A stretch of DNA of 64,000 bases from Hyparrhenia diplandra (GCA_015847255.1 JADLZK010010879.1:310001-374000); one strand, 5' to 3'; positions 43,701 through 56,300 are shown, counted from the stretch's first letter. The notes: a model not told the origin generated them from the letters alone. Made by a program: numbers and translations.

Positions 43701-45925
43701 AATAGTTGTGGAACTAAGATATTGGATAACACAATTATGATGATTTAGGATTTATGAAGAAAAAGACATTAAGGGATTTTGCATTAATGGTAATTAGAAA
43801 ATTCTAGAAGAAAATTTCATGGGAATTTGAATGTTGCGTATTTTATTCATTTGAAGTATATGATCCATTTTTATGAGTATTTGGATTAATTTTTTTAGGC
43901 TGATTAATAAAGAAGCTAGAGAATGAAATAGTTTTCTAAACTATGATTTGTGCATATTAGGGGAGAACATCCCAATATTTATAGGAATCTTGAACATTCT
44001 TAAGTGCACTTTAAGTATTCTAGCTTTCTTTGCAAAGTGAATAATAACCCGCATGTTGAAATATGTGTGTGAATATTTCTTATAAATTTAATCATAGCAT
44101 ACATAAATGGGCCTCCACTTGTAGTTGGAGATATATGAATTTGAATTAAACCCATGATAGGGGATATATTTTGAAGTATGCTATTAATGATCTAATATTG
44201 GCATTAGGGGAGAAAGAGCCTATACTTTGAATGCCAAATATTATTTCCATAGAAGGAAAATGATCTTAAGAGAAAATATTCCTTGGAGCTTGAAGCAGGA
44301 ATAGTATCACACACTAAGTCATACAATAGTTTGATTAATGCTCTTGTGAAGCCTGAAGCGAGCACATGCCGGATATTTTTAAAATGAGAGGAGTAACTTG
44401 AAGTTATGAACGAGAAGTTGTGTTTACTAGTAGTAAACTAAAATGTTATATACTATCAATCTAAAATCTACGGGGGCTTTTTGTGGGTTCTAGTTTAGCG
44501 TATACACGTTAAATAGAAAAGAAATGGAACTCCTCCATTCTTATGAAGAGAATGCCTCATGAAGAAGGTTAAACACCTCATGAAGAGGATCATCATGAAG
44601 ATGACATCCAACACAATTAGCGGCAAGCACCTCAAGTAGTGTTGGGTATCTGAGAACAATATATCATCTCTTGTTTGGGAAATGACAGAGATAGAATATT
44701 CTCACATTGTGAGAGTATTGGGAGAAAGAAAATAATTGTCGACAAACTACCACTTTAATTGCAAATGTTTCTCTTTTTTGGGAACCCGGATCGAGAAACA
44801 AAGTCCATGGCAAAATCGCCTTTGAGCGATTATATCGGGTCAATGAAGAATGCAATTGAGGTTGAATCTCTGTTAAGAAGAAATGAATGTTACGCTATAT
44901 CTACGGCAAATGAAACGAATGAATATCGAAATATGCGGTTAATTAGTGGATTATGAAAATTCATATAATTCCCGAAGAATATAAATCGCAACTTGTAGGA
45001 ATCTCATACTAAGTATTAAAGTCTAAGGTATATATATTCCTAAATGAATATTCAAGTCTCAAGAAGAGCATATCCTAGAAGGACTGCAATCACTGAATGA
45101 TTTTACAGTGAATAACGCTATGTCATTGTGTATATCACTCATCTCTGATCCAGTAGAGAATGTATCTCATAGAAGAGAATTGTTAATTCACTAAGAATGA
45201 ATGTACATCCTTGAAGGAATTAATCCATGAAGGATTTACCAGTCAATTTTTGAATAAACACCATTCATCTCTGAAGTGAATATAGACCCGAGAGAAAGAA
45301 AATAAGGAATCTTAAATACCGTAAATGTGTCATCAAAACACTTAGAAGGGGTATGAAAAGCTAGCATGAAGTTAATGATATCCTCTAAGAATACCATAGA
45401 AGGTATGAGAATAATGGTGGTTTTGGCAATTGAATCCCCTAAATGCCAAATGCGAGGCTGGATTTGTACAATCAAAATCTTGAAGATTTATAGAATACAA
45501 TTTGAAAATCCACTAAGGATTAATTATAAGTATTCAAACTATAGTATAAGTTTGATACACTATCTTGAAGATTTTGAATATTAATTTATTTAACCCCATA
45601 CCTGCGAAAGGATCTATTTCTCGAAGGATAATATTTATTTGTTTTGCACAGACTAATTGGTGGTCATTATGCATGAAGCATATTGCTCCCCATATAATTC
45701 ATAGAAGAATTATGAGTCAACTTTTATTTACACACGTTTATGAAAAAGTGTGGTTTCAACAATTAAGTTTAAAGTTTGGCTTTATGAGGGGAGCATATTT
45801 TATTGAATCTGCCTTTAAGGTAAACCACTAGAATTATAAAGATCAAGTAGATCATATTTGCTAAAACACTGAAGTTTATGAAGATCAATATCTATTCATG
45901 AAGAATAGAATATCCTGAAGAATAT
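40751..45925 (+). other. Array of micro-hairpins with a shared NNGAA loop
   Basis: Many short inverted repeats with unrelated stems enclose almost the same loop: stem-C, [A/T/C][T/A/C]GAA, G-stem. Perfect or near-perfect cases: 40751-40765 (CGGAC/ACGAA), 42303-42317 (AATAC/ATGAA), 42847-42861 (TAACC/ATGAA), 43283-43299 (CGAGAC/TTGAA), 44536-44554 (CATTCTT/ATGAA), 44576-44588, 44590-44604, 45222-45236, 45475-45489, 45668-45682 and 45891-45909 (7-bp stem TCTATTC, loop ATGAA). Six-base-loop variants ATAGAA occur at 45391-45406 and 45694-45713 (7-bp stem). Weaker examples are interspersed, and a TCC-TAGAA-GGA version is in both LTRs. Function unknown. Confidence 0.6.
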
Positions 45926-46133
45926 ATGACCAAGAAAGTTAAATGTTGTACTCTTTTTCCCTACGTGAGTTTTACTTGAAGGTTTCTCACACAAGGTTTT
46001 TAATGAGACAACATGTGCAATGCAATTAACGAATGTGATGTACTCTTTTCTCCAAGAACCGTTTTTCCCTTTGGGTTTTCGGATGGAGTTTTTGATGAGG
46101 CATATGCATATCGTGGTAATCGCCCAAGGGGAG

Positions 46134-46404
46134 TGTTGTAAAACACACGGACTCTGTCCTAGAAGGAAAGGAGAAGGAAGAATCCTAATCCTAGTCCGTT
46201 TGTATGTGGGCTCTTACCGAAACTCTTAGGCCTTGGCGAGGGACTATATATACGTGGGAGATCTATGTTGTAATTACCAATATTCAGATGAATAAAGAAT
46301 AGTCTCCTATCTTGTGTCTACTTGTTCTACTTATTTCATCTACTTGTGTGATCATGAGAGACGGAGAGGGAAGGTCCTAACCGCTGGCAACATGTTTTAT
46401 AACA
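46134..46404 (+). repeat. 3' LTR
   Basis: 271 bp, same order of TATA and AATAAA signals as the 5' LTR. Preceded directly by the purine tract ending GGGGAG and followed by the AAAAG target duplication. Confidence 0.93.
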
Positions 46405-46409
46405 AAAAG

Positions 46410-49400
46410 GATCCGTCGTCGGATCGTATATTGGTTGACACTGGATCTGGTATTCTTGCATTTTGGACCACTACCCGCTGTATTTATTATGACACTGAAA
46501 ATAGAGTCCGGTCGCTATGCGATAGATGTGTTTCGTTTAGCGATTAAAACAGATCTTGCTTACTCCTGTACTCACGGCATACGTTAGTAAAATCTGAGTT
46601 CTAAGTTTAATCTCGTGAGATGGATGGGGTATACGGCAATCGTGAGTATCATCCATGACGAATAATGTTTGGCGGGATTCTCCTCGATTCTCACAGCCAA
46701 CGGTGAGAGATAATTTGGTTACAAGAGCTCCATTGAGAGAATTGTGTCGTGATCCTATTATCCCTAAATCAAGCACTTTCCTGGGATGAAAAATTAAAGA
46801 ACATATTTGGTTAGAGCTCGGCTTAGAGTTTCTTTCAACAGATTATGTGAAACTCTACCAAATAGTTAAAAACACAACCTGAACAAATCTATCCCGTACA
46901 AATTGAGTATTGTTCTCAAGTCTATTTGATCTAATGGGCTAGCAATTAGTAGTAAAGATTAGCACTAGTTCATCTAATAGAAGGCCAAAGAATGGAAAAT
47001 GACTTACAATTAGGGATGGAGGGAGTACGTGACAAGGCGTCTGTACTGATTCGGCCCTTGCTCTCTTTTCGTATTGCCGCAGGATGAAAAGTATACATGC
47101 TCTGATCGATCGACAAGCTTATACATGCTCTGATCGATGGACAAAAGCTGCGTCGACCCCATGGAGTACGAAACGAAAACGATAGACAAACACCCACGCA
47201 AATACAAACGGAATCGTTCTGGTCCTGCAGGGCGGATGGACGCTTTGTAGCTTTTGGGCACATGTAGGCTAGGATACTTTCAGTGTTACTGAAACGGTCC
47301 CCTGCTGGCTCCGCTCCAGGTCCAGCAGCAAATCGCCATGCATGCGCGCTTCTGATCTTTTGTCACAATATAAAAGTGCCACAGGAGAATGACATGCATG
47401 TGGAGTTGATTTTTCGTTCAAAAAAAAAAAAAAAAAATGCTGTTGATTTGACGGTCATGACAAAAACACAAAAAAAACGGAGAGGGGGCTCTATTGGTGT
47501 AGAAACATGTCAGTTTACACTCGAACTAGAGTGCGGGGCCACGAGGCACGAAGTTGAAGTTGCACGGCAAGGATTTTCTTCCTGTGAACTGGTTCTTCCA
47601 CAACGGGTTCTTTCTGTAAATTGGCTCTTTATCCACACAGCAAGATGAAGGGATGCTTATTAGGCAGTCTCAATCTGAGTTTTATAGGAATGTCATCCAC
47701 GCGTTAAATGTTGCCACATCAGCAAAATTGATGACTTGTCGGAGTCATTAAATGAGGGAGTTTCATAAGATGAGAGAGGAGTTTCATCCCCATGAAACTC
47801 ATCCTGGCTCACAGTGGTGCCTTAAAACTCTCGTGAGATCGACCTTATAATTTGAAATCGAGGGAGTATTAGACATTTCCTATTGAAAGATTACTTGTCA
47901 CGTAGGCAATTGGCTCACTTATAATCCCAGAATTCTACAATTAACATAGACTGTTTTAAGATAATTTGTACAACACAAATACACAATGGTGGTGTTTCAA
48001 TCATTTTTTTTTTTTTTGTACTTTAGAATTGACGTGGAGATTTCTTTTTTGCCATTCTAGTACTACGACGATAAATTGCCACGTGAAACAAGTGATCAGG
48101 TAGCATTTGGGGTTATCAGGGTAGCATTAGGCAGAGGGAAGAGCCTGAGAAATCGAATGGAATCGACAATGGAGCTCAGCACCCGAGCGAATCGAATCGC
48201 TAGCGCCAATCGGGCGGGCGGGCGACGGAGAAGGGCGTTGCTGTCAGCAGGCTTTTGCCCTGTACGCCACGCTGTCATGTTCCTGGGCCTGCCCTGACCA
48301 CTGGCCAATGGAAACGCCTGCATAGTAGGCTTGGCTGGGCGTCGCTCTCGGCCACCGACACCCACCGAGGCACCACCGAGTGACCGAGCCATGCTCGGAA
48401 CGAACGATCCGGATGTGCATGCAGGCCCGCTGGCCGCTGCACATTTCTTGTACTGTACGTACGTACGTATGTATACGTGTCGTGGGTCCGGCTGGAGACT
48501 TGATTTGGACTCTTGTGTGACCAATATACTGAGGGCGCGTGAGCTGATGCATTGGACTATAGTACTACAACCGGGCGCGCGATCTTTTTTGCCTTGCTTC
48601 AGTTGATGGTTGGACGGTTGCTTCGTTCGTTGAGGTCATCACGTCAGCTCCTCTTTTCAGTTGTTCCATCCCATGCTGCAACGCAACGGCGATGCCCGTG
48701 CGTGCGTGCGTGCGTGCGTGATTCCGATGAGGTGAGCAGCAAGCCGCTGGCGCCATTGCGCCATGCCCATCATCGATCAGCCCAAGCTAGGTACGTACGG
48801 TAGCCAAGTTGCGCGTGTGCCCTCACGTGGTGGTGGTGCACTGGTGCGTGTGGCTTCGCATCGCGCGGCGCGGTGCCATCACATCTACTACGCCGCTCGC
48901 TCGCGCTTGCATCGCATTTGCGGAATTTATTGCGTGCATCAGTGCATGCATCTGATCGAGCGGCGCCGAAACGCCATGCTTGTCGCTGTACGCCAGTCGT
49001 CGCCAGGCATGATCGGTGATCCGGGATTGGTTGACTTTCTGCACCTGGCCAGGGCCAGGACGGTCCAGGATCGATCGGATCGTGTGCCGGGCGTCGAGTA
49101 GAACAAGATCTTAGCGGTTCCCTTGTTCGTGGACGTGGACGTGTAGGTGTACGTTTTGCGTTTCGCTTTCTTGGATAGTATACTACTAGTACACACGCTG
49201 CCGTACGTCCCTCGCACATCAGCGCCGCCCACCGCCGTACCGTCGGGGAACACGACCCGTACCCGTACGTACGTGGTGGTCGTCAGTCGAGTCAAACGGG
49301 CCGGCCGGCCGGCCGAAAAGCATGCACCGGCTCCGTCCGACCCGGCCGCATCGCGACCGCGAGCGGACCGCCAGTCGCCAGACCATACGGCACGAGCAGG

Positions 49401-50427
49401 GCCGCTAGGCAGCGGCGGTCTGGCTCTGGCCGTTTGCTGCGCAAGTGCTCACGAATGCCAGTGCGCCGCCGCGGCTGACTTCCGTGGCCTTTCGGTCGCC
49501 GCGCACTCTCGCTCGCGCGCCGCACAGGCACACCGCTGCCGTGCTGGGCGGATCACGCACAAATCGTCCGCCTCAGCGTCTGTTTTCGTCGTCCTCTCCG
49601 GACACAACGAGTACAGGTTCTTTCAGCTTCGTCCAGCCCTAGCCAAAGCAAGACCGTCACCTTCATATGGCTTCTTCCGTCTATACTCCGTAGTCCGTAC
49701 TCGTTTCGCTCCCTCCATTTCCAAACCAGACTCTTACGTACGATTCACCGGCCGCGTAGAAAAAAAAAAAAAAGCATCAATGCGCCCTGATGGCTGGCCC
49801 CATTCGCGCGCCCATATGGGCCATAATGTGCCGGCGACGGGTCGAGAGCACGTCACATGCTTTATGACAACGATCTTCCAAGCCCCGGTTGGACACATTA
49901 GGGAATATGTGTCGTCGTCTCTATACGTGGTTTCATACCGTGTCAAGTGATCTCAAGACAGCTTTGCTAACAGTTTGTACAATATATCTTTTTAAGGTGT
50001 ATCTTCAACCTCGCCCCCATCGTCGCCTACTTGTCCTTGCCACCTCCTCCTCGTTCTCGCACCCACCCTCGCCTGGCTTGCCTCACTGATGGTGCACGCT
50101 CCCTCTTCCACCTCGTCCTTACTCCAGCTCCAGCCGTTGCCCGGTGCCCACCTACCCCGCCCGGCGTAGAGCTCTGGTGAAACCCTAGTGTGCCGCAAGC
50201 GGCTACATTCTTCCCCCTGCCTCTCCTTTCACGGTGAGCTGCGGGCATGGAGCTCCCCTACCCCGACCCGGTCGCCTCCATCGCCGCCGAGCCCCTAAAC
50301 CACTCTGATATCATTTGTGCCACTTGATTCACCTCCTCCCCCAACCCCTTCTCTTCTATGCATGCCGATAGATGTTGAGTTGAACTTTCTATGGTCCAAA
50401 TGCGGATTGAATGACTTGCCTCAATTT
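46410..50427. other. Intergenic, no gene recognised
   Basis: Long stretch without convincing exons. It includes a TGCG/CGTG microsatellite at about 48699-48719, ACGT-rich runs (near 48457-48472 and 49262-49274), and a GGCC run near 49299-49313. Open frames between 48076 and 49950 overlap one another on both strands and match no family I know. A short inverted GAGTTTCATC/GATGAAACTC motif near 47755-47805 suggests a small MITE. Confidence 0.4.
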
Positions 50428-50640
50428 ACTCTCTCTATCCTAAAAATATGTGTCGCTTTGCGCTTTTCGAAAAATAACTTACTTTGTATAATTAGTATCA
50501 ATTGAAAGATCTTTTGAATCTTTTTTTTTTAACAAATTTATTTGGAGATACAAATGTTGCACATATTTTGTATAAGTCGAGTCCAACTTGTGGACCCGAA
50601 AACAAAAAACTGACGGTCATTTTGGAACCTTGTCCACCCT
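50428..50640. mobile_element. Diverged Stowaway MITE copy
   Basis: Shares order and sequence with the intact element at 53126-53361: TGTCGCTTTGCGCTT, AATTAGTATCA, AAAGAT, AACAAATTTATTT, AAATGTTG. The CTCTCTCTATCC left end and the unmatched right end show decay. Confidence 0.65.
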
Positions 50641-51085
50641 ACTGTCCAATTAATAGCAAACACTACTTCACACAGATTTGCACAGTGCGGCGCTCAATGC
50701 TAAAGTAGCAGTAGCAGTAAAGTCTATATATTGAATCCATTGGCCAGCCATTGACTCGTCCACAGCAGCAGGTCCGCGCACACGTTTCACTGCGATAGTG
50801 TGGCCTGTCCTGCCATGGCCGATTGGTGATCGGAGACTGGAGACCCCTTTGCTCCGACTCCGATGCGATCCTACCAAAAACACTCCCGATTTCAGCTCCT
50901 CTTCGTTTACCAAATCACATCACAGCACGCACCGAGCAACCAAAATTAGGCAGGAGGTGAGGATCCCAAAATCACAAGCACGCACCCGAGTGGCCTCCAG
51001 CCGAAACCAAAAACCACCCGCCGCGTGGGCCCACCTCCCCCCTTCTTCTATTCTTTAGTACTCCCATGCGTTTCACTTCTCCCCC
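50641..51085. other. Intergenic upstream of GAE
   Basis: Probable distal promoter of the epimerase gene. No further element recognised. Confidence 0.4.
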
Positions 51086-51092
51086 TTTATAT
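51086..51092 (+). promoter_or_regulatory. TATA box of GAE
   Basis: CCCTTTATATCCCC, 153-159 bp above the ATG at 51245, followed by a CT-rich leader. Confidence 0.6.
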
Positions 51093-51244
51093 CCCCACGC
51101 TTGCTCTCTCACTCCCTCCTCAGCAAGCCTGCTTTGCTTCGAGCCTAGCTCTCTGTCTCTTCGTCTAGCTACCTGTCCAACTCTAGCTCCATCAAGGCCG
51201 GGAAGCCGGAACGCGAGGAGGACGAAGAGCAGAACACAGCCACA

Positions 51245-52722
51245 ATGCCGTCGTCGGGGATCATCGCGGTGGACGCGGCCGCCAAGGGGATGAAGCTGGA
51301 GCGGTACGCCAGCGGGGGCGCGCTGCTGCTGCGCCGGGCGACCAGCGCCAAGCTCGTGTCCGCGTCGTCGCACCTGCTCTTCCGCGCCACCGTGCTCGCC
51401 ACGCTCGCGCTCGTCTTCCTCTTCACGCTGCACTACCCGTCCCTCCTCTCGCGGTCCTTCCACCTCTCCGCCGGCGGCGAAGCAGGCGGCGCGCAATCCT
51501 CGTCCGCCGCTTCGCACCGCAGTCTGCTCATGTCGTCCTCGCCGTCGTCGTACGGGGGCGCCGCGTGGGAGAAGGAGGTGCGGCGGGCGCCAGGCCGAGC
51601 CGGGACGGGGGCATCTCCGTGCTCGTCACCGGCGCCGCGGGCTTCGTGGGCACGCACTGCTCGCTCGCGCTCAAGGCCCGCGGCGACGGCGTGCTCGGCC
51701 TCGACAACTTCAACTCCTACTATGACCCGACGCTGAAGCGCGCCCGCCAGGCGCTCCTGGCCAGCCGTGGCGTCCTCGTGCTCGACGCCGACATCAACGA
51801 CGGCCTGCTGCTGGAGAAGCTCTTCGACGTCGCGGCCTTCACGCACGTGCTGCACCTGGCCGCGCAGGCCGGGGTGCGCTACGCGATGGAGGCGCCGCAG
51901 ACGTACGTGGCGTCCAACGTGGCCGGGCTTGTCAGCGTCTTCGAGGTGGCGGCCAAGCACGCCGACCCGCAGCCGGCCATCGTCTGGGCATCCTCCTCGT
52001 CGGTGTACGGGCTCAACACCGACGCGCCCTTCTCAGAGGACCACCGCACCGACCGACCGGCGTCGCTGTACGCGGCCACCAAGAAGGCTGGCGAGGCAAT
52101 CGCGCACACCTACAACCACATCTACGGCCTCTCCATCACCGGCCTCCGCTTCTTCACCGTATACGGTCCCTGGGGACGACCCGACATGGCCTACTTCTTC
52201 TTCGCCCGCAGCATCGTCGCCGGCGAGCCCATCACGCTGTTCCGCGCCGCCGACGGCTCCGACGCGCGCCGCGATTTCACCTACATTGACGACGTCGTCA
52301 AGGGCTGCCTCGGCGCGCTCGACACCGCCGGCAAGAGCACCGGCTCCAGGTCCGGCAAGAAGAGTGGGCCCGCGCCGCTCCGCGTCTACAACCTTGGCAA
52401 CACCTCCCCCGTGCCCGTCACACGGATGGTCGCCATCCTCGAGAAGCTCCTCGGCAAGAAGGCCAACAAGCGCATCGTCACCATGCCCAGCAACGGCGAC
52501 GTGCCCTTCACCCACGCCAACGTCAGCCACGCCGCGCACGATTTCGGCTACCACCCCACCACCTCCCTCGAGGCCGGCCTCCGGCACTTCGTCGACTGGT
52601 TCGTCAACTACTACAAGCTCGACACCAAGATCGCCAAGGGCGCCCGCAGCGCCGCCGCCGCCACCGACAAGCCCGCGAAGAAGAAGAAGAAGGGCGCGGC
52701 GGCCATGTCGGCGTCGTCGTGA
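51245..52722 (+). CDS. GAE: UDP-glucuronate 4-epimerase; one frameshift
   Basis: Converts UDP-glucuronate to UDP-galacturonate, the donor for pectin backbones; a type II Golgi membrane protein. Single exon, 492 residues once one missing base is allowed for. N-terminal cytosolic tail, then a membrane anchor at about residues 40-65 (LLFRATVLATLALVFLFTLH), a variable stem, and an SDR epimerase domain: VLVTGAAGFVGTHCSLALK (Gly-rich NAD site), LDNFNSYYDP, HVLHLAAQAGVRYAME, ASSSSVYG, and the catalytic SLYAATKKAGE (YxxxK), then DFTYIDDVVKG. The frame changes at CGGCGGGCGCC, about 51580-51591, between WEKEVRR and RPSRDGG; one missing base accounts for it, and the total is two over a multiple of three. 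Taken literally, the anchor would be detached from the enzyme domain. A family of GAE paralogues exists in grasses and I cannot assign the number. Confidence 0.92.
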
Positions 52723-53125
52723 GTGATCGATCAAGCACAGTACAGCACACAGAAACAGAGCACCACCACCGACAAGCAGTCACCAAGTGTGTATTCTCTA
52801 GCTAGTTCTAGGAGGCTTTTGTATGTAACCAATGTATTACTGCTCAAGCTCTTGCTACTTGCTGCTGCTCCTTCTAATCCTCCTTATGCTGATAGTGTTT
52901 AGTAGGAATAATGATGCAAACAACTATTGCATTCATATCATATCGGTAGATAAAAGAAGATTGGGAGAGGTATAGATGATGATGATAAGATCAAACAGAG
53001 GAGCCAGGACAGATGAAAGATGAAGTCACTGGCTCCCTATCAATCAATGAATCAATCGAATTGTTCTCTGGCACAATGTCACTTGTTTTGTTCTTGTTCA
53101 CCATCTCGTGATCCGAAACCACGTA
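52723..53125. other. GAE 3' UTR and flank
   Basis: Non-coding sequence downstream of the stop at 52720-52722, ending at the Stowaway element. Nothing else recognised. Confidence 0.5.
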
Positions 53126-53361
53126 CTCCCTCCGTCCCAAAAATGTCTGTCGCTTTCGCTTCCCGAGAAAAACTGCCGGCAATTATATATTCGAATATAT
53201 AAAATATTTATCTAAGCAATTAGTATCACCGGAAAGATTTTTAAGTCTAGTTTTTAACAAATTTATTTAAATATTTAAATGTTGTGCGTATTTTTCTACA
53301 AACTTAGTCAAAGTTGTGGCAGAAAACCGGCACGGCGACAGTCAATTTGGGACGGAGGGAG
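53126..53361. mobile_element. Stowaway MITE
   Basis: 236 bp with ends CTCCCTCCGTCCCAAA and (right) TTTGGGACGGAGGGAG, flanked by TA. Same family as the decayed copy at 50428-50640 and different inside from the one at 39571-39812. Confidence 0.9.
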
Positions 53362-56300
53362 TACGTCAAGATTCTATGCTAGAATGGGGTGGACGCGAGA
53401 GCAAAATCGTGCACCAAAAGCTACCATACTTTCAGCTCACTTGTACGCTGCATTTCTGGATTCGGAATCCTCCCCCATCCAAAGCCAATATCCAAACAAA
53501 CTTGCACGTATTCGGGTCCTGCTGCTACATTTCGGTCCGGTTCTTCGACAGGGGACCCTTACTACTTGTGCACTCACAGCGCAGCGTGGGTTTATGTGGC
53601 TGTGCTTCGAGCAGCAATGTGTGTGTTTTTTTTCTTTTCTTTTTGTGTAGTAATAGCTGGTTGGTACAAGAGCATGGTCCAATCCACTGCTCCTTTTAGC
53701 ATCTTTAATGGGGCGGCATGAGCGCGTTGGTACAAGCCGCTGTGCCGCCGGTCGTTTCAGAAGGCCACTCCAGTCCGCTGCTTCGTCGAGACTTTCAGTG
53801 GCGAGGTAGAGGTGTCTGCCAGTTCGGATGCTAATATTTTAGGCGCCAAATGGAATGTCGGCACCGTGTCACGAGGCTACTGTTGCGAGCTGCTACGATG
53901 CATTGCATCGTTTGCAGCGCAAAGGTTGAGCAACAATCCACATGCCTTCTCTTGTTGCATCAGAGTTTATTGATACTCTGAAATGGCAATCGTTTTCTCC
54001 TCTTGCCCTGATGGTGAGTAGAAATCATACTACATGATAGTGGAGAGTTGATTGTGACACTGCAAAAGTGTTTAATTGTGCATTTCTGCAGTAGTAGTGA
54101 TACTAATAATAAAGACCTTGGATCCCTTCTTGCCAATTTATTCCCGCTGCCAACATATCTGTCTGTCCATGCTGGCACCCGTTCTGAATTTCTGATCCAT
54201 CCATCCATCATGCATCTAGGACGGTTTGTCCACTCCTGCCTTGCCTTCACACACTCGTTAGATTCCAGTGAAGCAGTATTATCTACTGTACGACTCTACG
54301 TATACATAGAGTATGCACGGGTTGTGCTACATGACCAAAAGGAGAAAGAAACATATCACTCCGTATTGTACTGCGTCTTTAGCCTGTCAAAATTCTTCTG
54401 CTGCAGGCAAAAATCTGGCCTTGTCAATATTTGTCCATGAATCCTGACTGAGTAGTGTAGATCAGCTTATATTCATCCATGCTGTATATTGTTCACTAAA
54501 TTGGAAATCAATTCTGAATGGCATTTTCCGACCACATTTTTTTCTTTTGGAAATAGCGCGGCATTTTCAGTGGACATCATGGAACCAAAAACCATGGACC
54601 AATGATATATCAGGGAAAATAAATTCGTTGTCGGTAGCCACGCTGCAGCCCCAAGCAACACTGAATCGAATAGGGCTCGTAGGCCCAGAGAGAATCTGAT
54701 AAATTTATGAAGAAAGCAACAAATACCCGTACTGTACCTAAAATGCTGCGTACAGTGAGGTGATGAACGAGGTTTGTCTGCAAAACAGCCTGAAGATCTT
54801 GTTCAGCGTAACAAAACCTTTTGTGGGAAGAAAGGCATATTGGATCTGAGGTTAGGATCTTGGAAACGGCGTGCTGCGTTGTGCATCTAGGTGGAAGTCG
54901 GATGTCCATGGATGTCCAATGAATACTTCTACAGTTCAAAAAATAAATAAAATAAACTAGGAAGAGATGGCCCCCCCACCAAAATTTGAATTTCTAGATC
55001 ATTTGTCGAGAATCCATGGATGTCCAAATTAGTTTAGCCTTCCACCTATGGTTGTGCAGTGTTCCAGTGTACAATGGCCAAGATCCAAGCTTTGCTCTCC
55101 TTTCTTGCTGCTGCTGCATACTTGAGAATTAGGTGGAGTTGCTAAAGGCAGTTAAGCTCTGCCATTTTCACAACCACTAGTACAATCATATGGTTAAGAA
55201 ATATAATTGCAAAGTTGCACTTGAGAAATATCGTATGATGCCTTGAAGCAAGTGCTACAGGGTATAATATTAGTGCAAGTCTGCAAGAGTAGAGAAGTTT
55301 GGTCTCCAACAACTTCTGCCTTGCCTTGGAATGGCGCTAGACCAGAAACTTTGACCTGATCTTGATATGGTCCACGAGTTTCTTCACCACTTGCAAAAGG
55401 CGTATTTCACTCTCTATTATCTCTCTTATTATGCTCTAGGGCTCTAGGCAGTTGTATAATGTTTAGTGTATACTGATCCAACTGCATGGCTTGGTGGTGT
55501 GGTGGTCACCGTAAACATGGCTGTTCCCATCATTCTGGCTCACCTCCATTACGCGCTACTACGTACTCATTCCGGCCGGCCAGCCGGCGTTGTGCGGGCC
55601 TGCGACTGCGAGAGCACGGCGTGTCTACACATCCAGCAGCAGGAATTCAGTTGGGGATCGATGGCGAGATGTTGCTGACTGCCAGACCCACTAATAACCA
55701 AAGCATGCATGTTGGCAACTTAAATTTGCTCCGCACCTTCCGTGTTAGCGTCAGCGTGTTAGCAACGACGTGAGCTCACCTGGTCGAGGAATCAAGCTGC
55801 AGAGGTCTCTAAGGTCAACGACAGGTCGCCTCCTTATGCATAGGCTGAATTGCAAGTGTAACGGTTTGTAGCTTTATATCCGAAATGTCAAAGGCATATG
55901 ACCCACCATTTGGACTGTGACTCGAATGCCAATGTTTTGATTTTGTATTTGCACAAGTGGCAGTGGTTGGAACTCGGAACATTTGGTGCTTACTTTCTGT
56001 ACCATGTCCAGACACCTGAACGTACGCCTCTGATTTGGTTTTTGCGTCACTGGGCAGCGGGTACGACTCTCACTTTCCATGGTTTTAGAAAATGAAATCC
56101 CCTTTCTACGATTGCTTGTCAAGGAACAAAGGCCGGCCACGTGTAGCGGTAAGGTCGCCGGAGGACTCCTACGAGCACGCTGGTCACCATCGCCGTCGGT
56201 TATCGATGCCATCCCGGTGTGTCTCGTGTACCAAACACCCCTCCTGGACAACGCGATTTCGCTGGAAAACTTGAGAACGAACCGACCCCTGGGCGACGCG

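Larger units (their letters stand above)
39874..46404 (+). mobile_element. Complete LTR retrotransposon without recognisable gag-pol
   Basis: 6,531 bp bounded by direct LTRs (39874-40148 and 46134-46404) and the 5-bp target duplication AAAAG (39869-39873 and 46405-46409). LTRs start TGTTGTAAAACAC and end TTATAACA. A polypurine tract CCAAGGGGAG lies just before the 3' LTR, giving plus orientation. The sequence after the 5' LTR (CGTTATCGGCC) is in the position of a primer binding site but is not the usual initiator-Met match. The first kilobase of the interior is GC-richer and the rest strongly AT-rich. No frame exceeds about 140 codons and no capsid, protease, reverse transcriptase or integrase motif was found, so it is non-autonomous (LARD-like). 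The interior carries the hairpin array described separately. Confidence 0.9.

Noticed and set aside
40149..46133. Hairpin array as a CRISPR array or tandem satellite
   Set aside because: Stems differ in sequence and spacing is irregular, so there is no constant repeat unit with spacers. The element is eukaryotic, with LTR boundaries.
46314..46547. Frame containing VDTGSG, suggesting an aspartic protease
   Set aside because: The frame starts in the LTR and the flanking residues do not match retroviral or pepsin-like proteases. The hexapeptide alone is weak evidence.
48076..49950. Possible gene from overlapping 100-267 codon frames
   Set aside because: Frames on both strands overlap, show no family motif, and contain microsatellite and ACGT-type repeats.
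51767..52726. 319-codon frame overlapping GAE
   Set aside because: Out-of-frame shadow of the epimerase, Ser/Thr/Pro/Arg-rich. The epimerase frame has clear family motifs.
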